64,000 bases of DNA from Solirubrobacter sp963792915 (GTDB lineage: Bacteria; Actinomycetota; Thermoleophilia; Solirubrobacterales; Solirubrobacteraceae): positions 1 to 64,000 of the forward strand of contig CAWBYD010000006.1 of assembly GCA_963792915.1 (NCBI GenBank), written 5' to 3'. A program made the position numbers and the translations under genes. The notes beneath the pieces were generated by a model. That model ran no database searches, had not been told where the DNA came from, and saw only the letters and a list, made by a program, of their open reading frames with translations. Shown piece after piece: positions 26,255-34,899 of this stretch. How positions within the stretch are numbered: the stretch's first letter is position 1; each line of letters begins with the position of its first letter.

Positions 26255-26293
26255 AAGGAAGGGGTCGACGGTTCGAGTCCGTCAGAGGGCTCT
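26255..26293 (+). repeat. tRNA 3'-end fragment, copy 2 (left boundary of the island)
   Basis: T arm GACGG-TTCGAGT-CCGTC plus acceptor strand AGAGGGC. The 39 bases are identical to 52942-52980, in the same orientation, 26.7 kb away. No 5' tRNA half precedes it. The arrangement is that of attL/attR direct repeats left by a tyrosine integrase at a tRNA gene, although an intact tRNA is seen at neither end. Confidence 0.7.
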
Positions 26294-26355
26294 GCACCCC
26301 GTTTTGCAGGGGATTCTTGAGTCGGACGTCCGACGGTCGCGGTAGCGTCGTCGCG

Positions 26356-26637
26356 GTGGCCTCGCTCGTCGTTCTGGATGGGAGCGGACGCTCAGTCGAA
26401 CTCACCGAGGAACGCTGGGCGCACATCGTCGGCGGCCATCCGGAGCTCGCGCCGCACCAAGGCGACGTCATGCGCCTGGTCCAGTCGCCCGATCACCGAC
26501 TCGGCGGACGGCGTGCCGGCGAGGAATGGTTCTACTCGGAGGGCGTCGGACCAAGTCGCTTCCTGAAGGTGGTGGTTGCGTACGATGGACGTGACGGCCG
26601 CGTCATCACCGCGTTCGCCCGCCGCTCGATGCCATGA
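26356..26637 (+). CDS. Probable RNase toxin of a DUF2283-paired module
   Basis: A 93-residue protein: LTEERWAHIVGGHPELAPHQ, VMRLVQSPDHRL, EEWFYSEGV, LKVVVAYDGRDGRVITAFAR. The His-containing HIxxxHPEL helix followed by three strands ending in VITAF resembles barnase/EndoU/RelE-fold toxins (BECR group). It starts with GTG 26356 and overlaps the next gene by ATGA. It sits 62 bases after the tRNA fragment, the first gene inside the island. RNase activity is inferred from fold and partner. Confidence 0.7.
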   Translation: MASLVVLDGSGRSVELTEERWAHIVGGHPELAPHQGDVMRLVQSPDHRLGGRRAGEEWFYSEGVGPSRFLKVVVAYDGRDGRVITAFARRSMP

Positions 26638-26906
26638 CCATCCGCGTCGCCAACACCGACTTCGACCGCGTCGACTACGACGCGGACGCCGACGTGCTCT
26701 ACCTCGCGGCGGTTGATCCTGCTCGCGCCGTCGACTTCGACGAAACGCCGGAGGGGCACGCGGTGCGCTACGGCCCGGAGGGCGAGATCGTCGGGATCAC
26801 GATCGTCAACGCCCGCCGACTACTGGACGAGAACGGGGCGATCCGGATCACCTTGCCGGAGACGATCTCGGCCGCAGTGCTAGGCCCGGCGCTCGCCGGC
26901 GCCTAG
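26634..26906 (+). CDS. DUF2283 protein, probable antitoxin
   Basis: A 90-residue protein with the DUF2283 signature: DYDADADVLYLAA, then AVRYGPEGEIVGITIVNAR, and TLPETISAAVL at the end. Proteins of this family commonly follow small BECR-like proteins and are thought to be their antidotes. It overlaps its partner by four bases. Gene order toxin-then-antitoxin is the reverse of classical pairs. Confidence 0.8.
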   Translation: MTIRVANTDFDRVDYDADADVLYLAAVDPARAVDFDETPEGHAVRYGPEGEIVGITIVNARRLLDENGAIRITLPETISAAVLGPALAGA

Positions 26907-27042
26907 TACCGACGGGGGATCAGCGCTCGCGCGATTGGCTGGTAGCCAACGCACGACTGGCTACTACGGCGCGCGACGTTGGCGAGTCCCGAGTCGGTGC
27001 AGCGGCTTCGCGCGAGGCCGCGGTGGCGCTTTCCGCTCCGGC

Positions 27043-28330
27043 TCACGGGCACAGGAGCGCAGCCGGCACCACGGCGATTCCATCCTCGCGCGACGATAGG
27101 CCTCCGGTCCTGTCGTGACCACGACGGCGTCGAGCAGGTCGGCCCCGATCTGCTCGCGTAGCCACCTGAGATGAGCGACGTCCCGGTCGCCGACCGCGGG
27201 GCGGAGCCTGACTTCCATCGCCAGCACGCGGCCGTCGCCGCGTTCGACGATCAAATCGATCTCGCGCTCGCCCGCGAAGGTCCGCAGATGGCCGACGGTG
27301 GCCTCCGCCGTCTGCGCATACACGCGCACGGACTGGGTCACCAACGACTCGAACAGCGCTCCCAGGAAGGTTCCGTCGCGGGGAACCACGACGCCCGGCT
27401 CGTCGCCCGCCAATAGCCGCCCGCTGTCGAGTCCGAGCAGCGTCGTCGCCAGCGCCGGGTCGGCGAGATGGTGCTTGGGCGGCTCGGTGAGGCGCGCGAT
27501 GTGGCTGCGCGTCGGCTTCCAGCCCGGCAAGGGGTCGAGCACATACAGGCGTTCCAGGACGTCGCGGTACGGCATGATGGTGGTCCGGGCGGGTTTCTCG
27601 GACTCGCCGCCGGTGGCCCCGTCGCGCACCGTCCCAGCTCGCGGACGTTGCGGTCGCCGCGGCGTAGGCGAGCATCCAGCGACGCAACGCGGCCGGGTTG
27701 CGCGGCTGATGGCCGAGCTCCGGGAAGTCCTTGTCGATGATGCGCTCGATGTATCCGTCCAGCTGCGCGCGCCGCAGCCTGACGGGGAGGTCGCGCAAGC
27801 CGGGAAAGCCGGAGAGCTCTTCCGTGTAGTCCGCGAGCCCGAATGGACTCGCTCCGGCCAGCTGCGAGCAGCTCGCGCACGCTGACGGTCGCAATGCCCG
27901 GCCAGCGCTCGGCCAGTGAGAGCGGGCGCCTGCGCATCGCGACGATGCGTCGCGGGCAGGTGTGAACGCCGGTTCCCTTGGGCGCGACCGAGCTGGTCAG
28001 CAGAAACGGTCCGGGCGGATCGTGCGCGTCCACCGCCCGCCCAACGCGGTCCCAGACCGGCGGATAGTGCTGCCACTCGTCGATCAGCACCGGAGCCCGC
28101 TGGAAGAGCACGCGGCCCACGTCCCCTTCCACGACGGCGAGCTGGGTGTCGTCGTCGAGGTCATAGCGCGTGACGGTGCTCTGCTCTGCGGTCGAGGTCT
28201 TCCCGATCCCCCGCGCGCCCTCCAGCGCGACCGCAACGGTGGCCCCGGATGCCGCCTCCAAGTATTCGTCGAGCTCGTCATCGACGAAGCGGCGGCGGTG
28301 CGGTACAGGAACGTCTACGCGGAAATGGCG
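27043..28330 (-). pseudogene. AAA_14/DUF4143 ATP-binding protein, several frameshifts
   Basis: Readable in order: VDDELDEYL, Walker A ALEGARGIGKTST, VLIDEWQHYPPVWDRVGRAV, FLLTSSVAPKG, then in other frames ASPFGLADYTEELSGFPGLR, YIERIIDKDFPELGHQPRNP, VLERLYVLDPLPGWKP, LGALFESLVTQSVRVYAQTA, FAGEREIDLIVERGDGRVLA, and the end DGIAVVPAALL. This is the full layout of the archaeal-type ATPase with DUF4143 nuclease-like domain. At least three frame changes prevent one continuous product, and no good start codon precedes VDDELDEYL. Confidence 0.8.
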
Positions 28331-28356
28331 GAGCGGCGGAGGTGAGCGCCCCCGCC

Positions 28357-30447
28357 TCAGACGGGCAGGCGGGTCTGCGCCTCGTCCGGCATGTCCTCGA
28401 CCACGCGCACGCCGCCGCTGAAGACCTCGGGGTCCAGGAACGCGCGCATCAGCTTCTCGTGGGCGCGGTGGCGCAGCGACTGGGCTTCGTGGCGCAGCGC
28501 GTGGGCGTACTCGACCGGGTCGTTGCGCAGCTCGCCGGCGAGGCGGCGGGAGACGATCTGTTCCGCCGCCCAGTGGTAGACGGCGTTGGCGGCGGCCTCG
28601 ACCTCGAGCATGCGATAGGGGAGGTACTCGCGGATCCGCGCGGGCTTCAGGCCGGCGCGCCGCGCGGCGCGCTCGAGCGCCTTGAACTCGGGCCGGCCCT
28701 CGTAGACGGTGACGATCCCGCTCTCAGGATCGAAATGAGCCTCGATCAGCGCATCCTCGTCCTTGCGGGCGATCTCCGACACCCAGCCGCTGGCGCGGTG
28801 GCGGACGATCAGCACCTCGAGCTCGGCGCTGTGGCCGGCCGCCTCGGCGGTGACCGTCAGCCGCGAGCCGGGGTCGACCATGACGCGGGCGCGCAGCGAG
28901 CCCGTCAGGCGTGCCCACCCGCCGCGGTTGGGCTCGGGCACGGTGTCGTCCCACAGCTTCAGCCGCAGCCCGGCGTCGGCGGTCACCGACACGGGCGTGC
29001 CAGGCGGGATCCGCGCGGGGTCGATCACGAGCGAGACGCCGCGGTCTTCGCCCGGGTGCAGCCGCACCGGCGACTGCTTGAAGCGGAGCGGCCCGGTCAG
29101 CGTCGCGCCAGCGGTCTGCCGTGGCTCGGCGGGCGCGGCGGCGCCCGTGTCCGCCTCGGCCTCGGGCTCCGCGCGCGGCGGCGTGTCCGACGGCGTCCCA
29201 CCGCGCTCGAAACCGGCGCCGCCGGGCGCGTCGAACGCGCTGCGCAGCGCGTCGTTGAGCGCGCGCAGACCGACCTGGTCGCGCGCCTGCACGGCGCGTC
29301 CGGCGCGGACGAGATGGGCGCCCGCACGGCGCTCCTCCGCGATCACGATCGGCCGCAGCACGCGCTCGATCGCCGCGTAGAGCTTCTGCACGACCGGGTG
29401 ATGCTCGTTCAGGCCGGAGCGATCGACCTTGACCACGACGTGCGGCCGTGGCGCGTCAAGGGCCGCGCGCTGGAGGTCCTCGAGCGCGTCGCAGATCACC
29501 TCGCCGTAGAGGTGCCGCGTGCCGGGCTCGCCCTCGTGTCCGGCGAGCGTCGTCTCGTGCGCGGCGCGTCCGGAGCGGATCACGAGGCCGCCGAGCCGCG
29601 TCGCCCGCGACGGGCTCAGCGGGATTGGCTCCGCCGCGCGCCGCACGATCACCCGCGACCGCACGCCCGCCGCGACCTCGATCTCGTCGTCGAACAGCAG
29701 CGGTCGCTCGGGATCGGCCTCGAACGCGGGCGGCGTGACGAGCTGCGCGCCTTCCCCGGGCAGCTCCAGCCACAGTTGGCGCGCGGGGTCCTCCAACACC
29801 GGCCGCAGCTGCACGAGCTGGCCGACGAGCCTCCGCAGCCGTGTGTTGGAGGGCGGGCTCCCCGCTGCGAGCGGCACGGTGATGCGCGTCCCGGGACCCT
29901 CGAACCCGAGCTGCTCCAGCGCGTGGGGACTGGCCGGCTCGTCGCGAACATGGACATACGCGTACGGATCGTCGCCCCCGGACGGGAAGAACCACGACTC
30001 GACCAGACGGCCGTCACGCACGCCCTCGATCCGGCCGCCGCCGTGCGCGAGCCAGACGTCACGCAGCCCGCGGCCGAACAACCCGCGCTGCCCGCTGGCG
30101 TCGGGCAGCACGCCGAGTGCCCCGAGCCGCCGGTCGACCGCCGCGGCGTCCATCCCCACGCCGTCGTCCGAGCAGCGCAGCTCGTGAAGCCACTCCAGCA
30201 GCGCCGGCGCGCGCAGGCGTCGCATCGCCCGCTTCCACTCGCTCGCGAAGCCGGGATCGGGCGGCCCGAACCGCAACACGATCCGCCCGGACGGGCGACC
30301 GCCCAGCGCGATCGCAGAGTCGGCGTTGGTCACGAGCTCCGGGATCACCTGGACGAGGTCGATCCCGCCCTGCGCGAAGTTCTCGCGAAAGTAGCGGCCG
30401 TTGACCCGGCCGTGGCGGACGCGCGTCGGATCGAGCAGTGGCGGCAC
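28357..30447 (-). CDS. GHKL (Hsp90/MutL/histidine-kinase fold) ATPase
   Basis: A 696-residue protein with an intact frame. The Bergerat ATP site is complete: N-box ELVTNADSAI (about residue 38), G1 box DDGVGMD, and the lid GQRGLFGRGLRDVW. A transducer-like beta region follows, then a Pro/Ala linker (about 410-450) and a C-terminal domain with an Ig-like section (DRGVSLVIDPARIPPGTPVS) and a helical end (AAANAVYHWAAEQIVSRRLA). Stand-alone GHKL ATPases of this shape occur in phage-defence loci beside helicases and nucleases. GTG start at 30447. It is divergent from the 30528 operon across 80 bases. Confidence 0.87.
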   Translation of the reverse strand: MPPLLDPTRVRHGRVNGRYFRENFAQGGIDLVQVIPELVTNADSAIALGGRPSGRIVLRFGPPDPGFASEWKRAMRRLRAPALLEWLHELRCSDDGVGMDAAAVDRRLGALGVLPDASGQRGLFGRGLRDVWLAHGGGRIEGVRDGRLVESWFFPSGGDDPYAYVHVRDEPASPHALEQLGFEGPGTRITVPLAAGSPPSNTRLRRLVGQLVQLRPVLEDPARQLWLELPGEGAQLVTPPAFEADPERPLLFDDEIEVAAGVRSRVIVRRAAEPIPLSPSRATRLGGLVIRSGRAAHETTLAGHEGEPGTRHLYGEVICDALEDLQRAALDAPRPHVVVKVDRSGLNEHHPVVQKLYAAIERVLRPIVIAEERRAGAHLVRAGRAVQARDQVGLRALNDALRSAFDAPGGAGFERGGTPSDTPPRAEPEAEADTGAAAPAEPRQTAGATLTGPLRFKQSPVRLHPGEDRGVSLVIDPARIPPGTPVSVTADAGLRLKLWDDTVPEPNRGGWARLTGSLRARVMVDPGSRLTVTAEAAGHSAELEVLIVRHRASGWVSEIARKDEDALIEAHFDPESGIVTVYEGRPEFKALERAARRAGLKPARIREYLPYRMLEVEAAANAVYHWAAEQIVSRRLAGELRNDPVEYAHALRHEAQSLRHRAHEKLMRAFLDPEVFSGGVRVVEDMPDEAQTRLPV

Positions 30448-30527
30448 CGATCGGACTCTAATCCGCGGCCCGGCCGTGCCCGACGACGAGCGTCACTACG
30501 TCCGGCGGCCGAGCGATCATCCGTACC

Positions 30528-30902
30528 GTGGCGAAGCGATCCCGCGGACATGCACGGCCTCAGCCGCCGGGTGCGGCCGACCGTTCGCTGCTGGACGCGA
30601 TCGCCGCCGGCGATCTCGACGCGCATCTCGATGCCCTTGCGGCCGCGGTTCGAGCCCGCCAGGAGCTGCTGTTCACGGTCCGCTCCTCGACCGCGCTCGC
30701 GACGCTCTGCGTCGGTGATGCGGTGCGGATTAACGATCGCATCAGCCCGCGGTACCTCGCCGGGGTGCACGGCACGGTCGTCGATCTCGACGGGTTCGCC
30801 GCCACGGTCCGGCTCGAGCGGCCCGTCGGGCGGTTCAACAGCGGGCGCGTGCGCTGCCCGCCGCTGGCGCTGGACAAGCTGACCTCGGCCGATGCCGCGT
30901 AA
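30528..30902 (+). CDS. Small protein with KOW-like beta domain
   Basis: A 124-residue protein. A helical N-terminus (SLLDAIAAGDLDAHLDALAA) is followed by LCVGDAVRINDRISPRYLAG and VHGTVVDLDGFAATVRLERP, the pattern of an SH3/KOW barrel that often contacts nucleic acid or ribosomes. It overlaps the next gene by 11 bases, so the two are co-translated. The role is unknown. It faces the GHKL ATPase gene. Confidence 0.7.
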   Translation: MAKRSRGHARPQPPGAADRSLLDAIAAGDLDAHLDALAAAVRARQELLFTVRSSTALATLCVGDAVRINDRISPRYLAGVHGTVVDLDGFAATVRLERPVGRFNSGRVRCPPLALDKLTSADAA

Positions 30903-32217
30903 GGCGGCCCGGCCGGAGCCGCCGATCGAGGAACTGATCGCCGGCTTGACGGGCGAGGAGCTGCGGGAGGTCGTCTCGGCGGCGGTCGATCGTCATGGTG
31001 ACGTCGAACGGCAGGTGCGGCTGATCGCGGCCCGCCCCGGAGGCGAACTCGCGCAACTGCGAAAAGAGGTGGACCGCGGTCTTCGCACGCGCCGCTTCCT
31101 CGACTGCCGCGAGAGCAGTGGGTGGGCGATGGCGGCACGGCCGATCCTCGCGGAACTGGAGAAGACGAGGCCGTCGCGGGAGCTGGTCGTGCTGCTGCAG
31201 CGCGCGGTCGGGCACGTCGTGAAGGTGATCATGCACGCGGACGACTCCGACGGGGCGATCGGCGACCTGGCGCGTGACCTGCTGGCGCTGCACGCGCAGG
31301 CGTGCGACGCCGGGGTCGCGGACCCGATCGACCTGGCGGCGTGGATGATCCGGTTCGCGTTCGACGACCAGGACTTCTTCGAGGTCGATCCGGTCCGCTA
31401 CGCCAGCGCGCTCGGCGAAACCGGGCTCATCGCGTATCGCGAAGCCGTCGCCGCGCGGCCCGCCGGCAACGCGTTCGCGCCGCGCTATGCCCGCGAGCGC
31501 CTCGCGATCCTCGATCGCGACGTCGACGCGCTCGTGCGACTGCTCGGCGGCGACCTGACCACGCCGCACCAGTTCATCCGCGTGGCCGAGGCGATGGGCG
31601 AGCTCGGGCTCGAGGACGAGGTGCTGGCGTGGGCGACCCGCGGGATCGCCCAGACCAGCGGCTGGCAGACCGAGAAGCTGTACGACCTTGCCTGCGGCGC
31701 GCAGACGGAGCCGCTCGAAGTGCTCGCCCTTCGCCGCGCGCAGCACGAGCGGATGCCGTCGTCCTCGACCTATCGCGTGCTGCGGACGGCGGCCGACGCC
31801 CTCGATGCCTGGCCGCTCGAGCGCGATGCGGCGCGCGCGAGGCTGCAACGAGCCGACCCGCGCGGATACGTCGACGCGCTCCTCGGCGACGGCGAGCTCG
31901 ACCTGGCGTGGACCGTGGCGGTCGCGGCTCCAAGCGATGCGGTCGGCTCTGGCCTGTGGCTGCGGCTCGCCGAAAGCATCGAACCCGATCGACCGGCTGA
32001 CGCGCTCGCGGTCTACCTGCGGATCGTCGGCGAGGTGCTCGAGCAGGCCGAGCGCCGCGCGTACCACTCCGCCGCCCGCCTTCTGAAGCGCGCACGGGCG
32101 GCGGCGGAGGCTGCGGGCGAACAGCAGGCCTTCGGCGAGCACCTCACCCGCCTGCGCGACCAATACCGGCGGCGGCCGACCCTGATCGCGATACTCGACA
32201 AGGCCAACCTCCGCTGA
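30892..32217 (+). CDS. DUF6880-like helical repeat protein
   Basis: A 441-residue, almost entirely helical protein: IEELIAGLTGEELREVVSAA at the start, TPHQFIRVAEAMGELGLEDE, LYDLACGAQTEPLEVLALRR, and the ending YRRRPTLIAILDKANL. It resembles the DUF6880 group of TPR-like proteins, usually encoded after a SWIM zinc-finger gene; here the partner is the small KOW-like protein instead. Intact. Probably a scaffold for protein contacts. It converges with the UvrD-like gene 12 bases away. Confidence 0.7.
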   Translation: MPRKAARPEPPIEELIAGLTGEELREVVSAAVDRHGDVERQVRLIAARPGGELAQLRKEVDRGLRTRRFLDCRESSGWAMAARPILAELEKTRPSRELVVLLQRAVGHVVKVIMHADDSDGAIGDLARDLLALHAQACDAGVADPIDLAAWMIRFAFDDQDFFEVDPVRYASALGETGLIAYREAVAARPAGNAFAPRYARERLAILDRDVDALVRLLGGDLTTPHQFIRVAEAMGELGLEDEVLAWATRGIAQTSGWQTEKLYDLACGAQTEPLEVLALRRAQHERMPSSSTYRVLRTAADALDAWPLERDAARARLQRADPRGYVDALLGDGELDLAWTVAVAAPSDAVGSGLWLRLAESIEPDRPADALAVYLRIVGEVLEQAERRAYHSAARLLKRARAAAEAAGEQQAFGEHLTRLRDQYRRRPTLIAILDKANLR

Positions 32218-32229
32218 ACGGCGCCGCGC

Positions 32230-34899
32230 TCAGGCGCGCCGCCCCACGACGCGCAGGGTCTCGGCCAACGCGTTACGGGTCGCCGACGGCAACTGCGCTA
32301 CCCGCTGTCCGGCGTCCAGCCCGGGGACGGCGCGCAGAACGCGCTGGCGCTCCGCGCGGCTGAGCCCGGCGATCGCCTTCAGGAACTGGCGCACGGTGAG
32401 CTGGTCGGCGCGTGTCGCCGGACCGGCCAGCTCTCGCCGCAGCGCCACGGCGGCGAATTCCAACGCAGCCTCCCGATCGGGGACCACCGTGAGCGCGTGG
32501 TGCAGGCCCACCTCGTGCGCGCGCCGCACGAGCGCCTCACCTGCCGCGGCGTCGGGCCGGTGCTGCCAGAACCCCGCGCGAGACGGTGGCGCCGCACGCG
32601 TCGGAGGCCGAGGCGGGGCGGCGATCAAGCCCGCTTCGTGGAGGAAGCGGCTCGGGCGCTCGGTCGTGTACAGGATCGACAGTTCATCGGTCGCGCGCGT
32701 GAACGCCACGTACGCGATCCGACGCTCGGCTTCGACTCCCTCACCCGCGGCCTCGAGCTCCGGGCCCGCTTGCAGGGCGTTGCGGTGCGGCAGGACGTCC
32801 TCGTCGCAGGCCACGACGACCACGCGCGGCCACTGCCGGCCCTTGGCGCGATGGACGGTCGTGAGTTCGATCCCGTTGCGGTCGTCGCGCGCCTTGCGCA
32901 GCGACAGACGACGTCCGGCGAGCGTCGCGGCGAACTCCGCCACCGTACGCCCGGCGGACTCCCGCTCGGCGTCGTCGAGCACGGTCAGGTCGTCGCGGTC
33001 GGGCCGTGCGGACGCCCGCGCTGCGTCCGCGAAGTGCTGGTCGAGCCCGTCGGCGCGCAGACGCGCGATCACCGCCGCCGCGTCGTCGAGAGCGGCCAGC
33101 GCGGAGAAGGCCTCGGCGGCGCGCACGAGACGCCATTGCTCGCCGCCGCCGGCGGGCAGTCGCTCGATCGCCTCGGGCACTGACGCACCGGCCGCGAGCC
33201 CCTTGCAGATCCGCTCCGACGCGTCCTGGCCCAGCCCGCGCGAGGGCCGGCGCAGCATCACGCGCACGTCCGCCTCGCTCGCGTGGCGCGGATCGCTCAA
33301 GACCGCGAAGTACGCCTCGAGCGTCTCCTGCGCCCCGGCGGCGTCGAACAGCTCGTCGGGCCCCGCGATCCGCACGCCCGCCGCCGCCGCGGCCAGCGCA
33401 TAGGGCCGCAGCGCGTTGATCGTGCGCCCCAGCACCGCGATGTCGGCCCGCGAGTAGCCGGCGAGCTTGCGGGCGAGGAGCCGGGTGCCCTGATCCAGCT
33501 CCGCCTCATTGAAGTGCGCGAGGCGGATCGCCCGTGCGCCGCCCGGCGTGCGACCGCTGCCCGGCTTGATCGCCTTGGCGAAGCGCAGGCGGTTGTGGGC
33601 GATCAGGGCGCCGCTCGCCGCGATCGCCTCCGGCGTGCAGCGGTAGTTGTGCTCGAGGGCGACCCGCCGCAGCGCCGGATAGGCGGTGTCGAGGTCGATC
33701 ATCCGGTGCACGCTCGCGCGGCGCCAGCCGTACAGCGTCTGGTCCTCGTCGCCGACGACGAACAGGTCGTCGTGGGGCGCGGCGAGCATCTGCACGAGCA
33801 GCTCCTGGGCGGGCTCGATGTCCTGGTACTCATCGACCAGGACGTGCTCGAACGCGGCCTGCCAGCGCTCGCGGGCGCGCCGCTCGGTGCGCAGCAGCCG
33901 CACCGCGAGCACGATCATGTCGTCGAAGTCGTACAGCCGCAGGCGGTCCTTCTCCTGCTCGACCAGCGAGTACACGCGGGCGATGCAACGGCTGCGATCG
34001 TCGCGTGGACACGCCGCCTCCCATTCCTCCGGGGTGGCCAGCTCCCCGAGGCGGATGGCCGCCAGCTCGTGCGGCAGCTCCGCGGCCTCGGGCGCAGGCG
34101 CGCCGACCTCGGCGGATGCGAGCCGACCGAAGCGTGACCACTGGGCCACGGTCCACCCCTCGGCATGCAGCGTCCGGCCGTCCACGAGGCCGTGCGCGCG
34201 GATGATCTGGTGGCCGACCGAGTGAAACGTCCGTGCGGACACGCGTCCCGCGTCGGCGAGCGCGAGCCGCTCCCGGAGTTCCCCCGCGGCGGCGTCGTTG
34301 AAGGTCACGCAGAGGATCCGCTCCGGCCGCGCGCCGCGAGCGAGCAGCTCCCGGACGCGTTCGACCAGCACCGTCGTCTTGCCGGACCCGGCCGGGGCGA
34401 TCACCTGAACGACGCCGCCGGGCGCTCGCGCCGCCGCCAGCTGCGTGGGATCGAGCGGTCGGTGGGGAGGCGCGTCGCTGGTGGGCGCATGTCGCGTGTC
34501 CGTCGTGCGGGCGCGACAGCAGAGCCACCGCATCCGCTCCAGGGTGTGGGCGTGTTCGAAACCCGGCTCGACGAAGCCATCGAGTTCATCAGGCTCTTGC
34601 GCGCATTCGATCAGGAGCGGTACGCCGGCGCGCAGCACGGGAGCGAGCAGCGTTTCATGCAGGCAGCGAAGGTCGTCCAACGTCGCCAGCTCGACGCCCC
34701 TGACCGCCACGGCGTCGTGGCTCAGGAGCTGGTCGATCGGCTCGCGCGCGGGAGGGACCAACGAGCGCCGGTTGGTGGGATGCAGCCACGTCGCGGCTTC
34801 GGCACGCCAGCGACCCCATTCGAGCACGACCGCGCCGCGCGCCTCGAGTTCGGGCCGCAGCGGCGCATCGGCACTCCACAGCAGCAGGCCCTCGTTCAC
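32230..34899 (-). CDS. UvrD/Rep-type superfamily 1 helicase with novel N-terminal domain
   Basis: An 889-residue protein. Residues 1-150 (VNEGLLLWSADAPLRPELEA to MRWLCCRA) form an unrecognised domain. The SF1A helicase follows: Walker A APAGSGKTT (about 168), FNDAAAGELRER, VLVDEYQDIEP, VGDEDQTLYGWRRA, LEHNYRCTPEAI, TTVHRAKGRQWPRVVVVAC and YVAFTRATDEL. All motifs are intact. GTG 34899 overlaps the SF2 helicase stop as GTGA, so it is the last gene of a three-gene operon with SF2 helicase and HNH nuclease. Pairing an SF1 and an SF2 helicase with a nuclease is typical of DNA-restriction systems. Confidence 0.92.
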   Translation of the reverse strand: MNEGLLLWSADAPLRPELEARGAVVLEWGRWRAEAATWLHPTNRRSLVPPAREPIDQLLSHDAVAVRGVELATLDDLRCLHETLLAPVLRAGVPLLIECAQEPDELDGFVEPGFEHAHTLERMRWLCCRARTTDTRHAPTSDAPPHRPLDPTQLAAARAPGGVVQVIAPAGSGKTTVLVERVRELLARGARPERILCVTFNDAAAGELRERLALADAGRVSARTFHSVGHQIIRAHGLVDGRTLHAEGWTVAQWSRFGRLASAEVGAPAPEAAELPHELAAIRLGELATPEEWEAACPRDDRSRCIARVYSLVEQEKDRLRLYDFDDMIVLAVRLLRTERRARERWQAAFEHVLVDEYQDIEPAQELLVQMLAAPHDDLFVVGDEDQTLYGWRRASVHRMIDLDTAYPALRRVALEHNYRCTPEAIAASGALIAHNRLRFAKAIKPGSGRTPGGARAIRLAHFNEAELDQGTRLLARKLAGYSRADIAVLGRTINALRPYALAAAAAGVRIAGPDELFDAAGAQETLEAYFAVLSDPRHASEADVRVMLRRPSRGLGQDASERICKGLAAGASVPEAIERLPAGGGEQWRLVRAAEAFSALAALDDAAAVIARLRADGLDQHFADAARASARPDRDDLTVLDDAERESAGRTVAEFAATLAGRRLSLRKARDDRNGIELTTVHRAKGRQWPRVVVVACDEDVLPHRNALQAGPELEAAGEGVEAERRIAYVAFTRATDELSILYTTERPSRFLHEAGLIAAPPRPPTRAAPPSRAGFWQHRPDAAAGEALVRRAHEVGLHHALTVVPDREAALEFAAVALRRELAGPATRADQLTVRQFLKAIAGLSRAERQRVLRAVPGLDAGQRVAQLPSATRNALAETLRVVGRRA

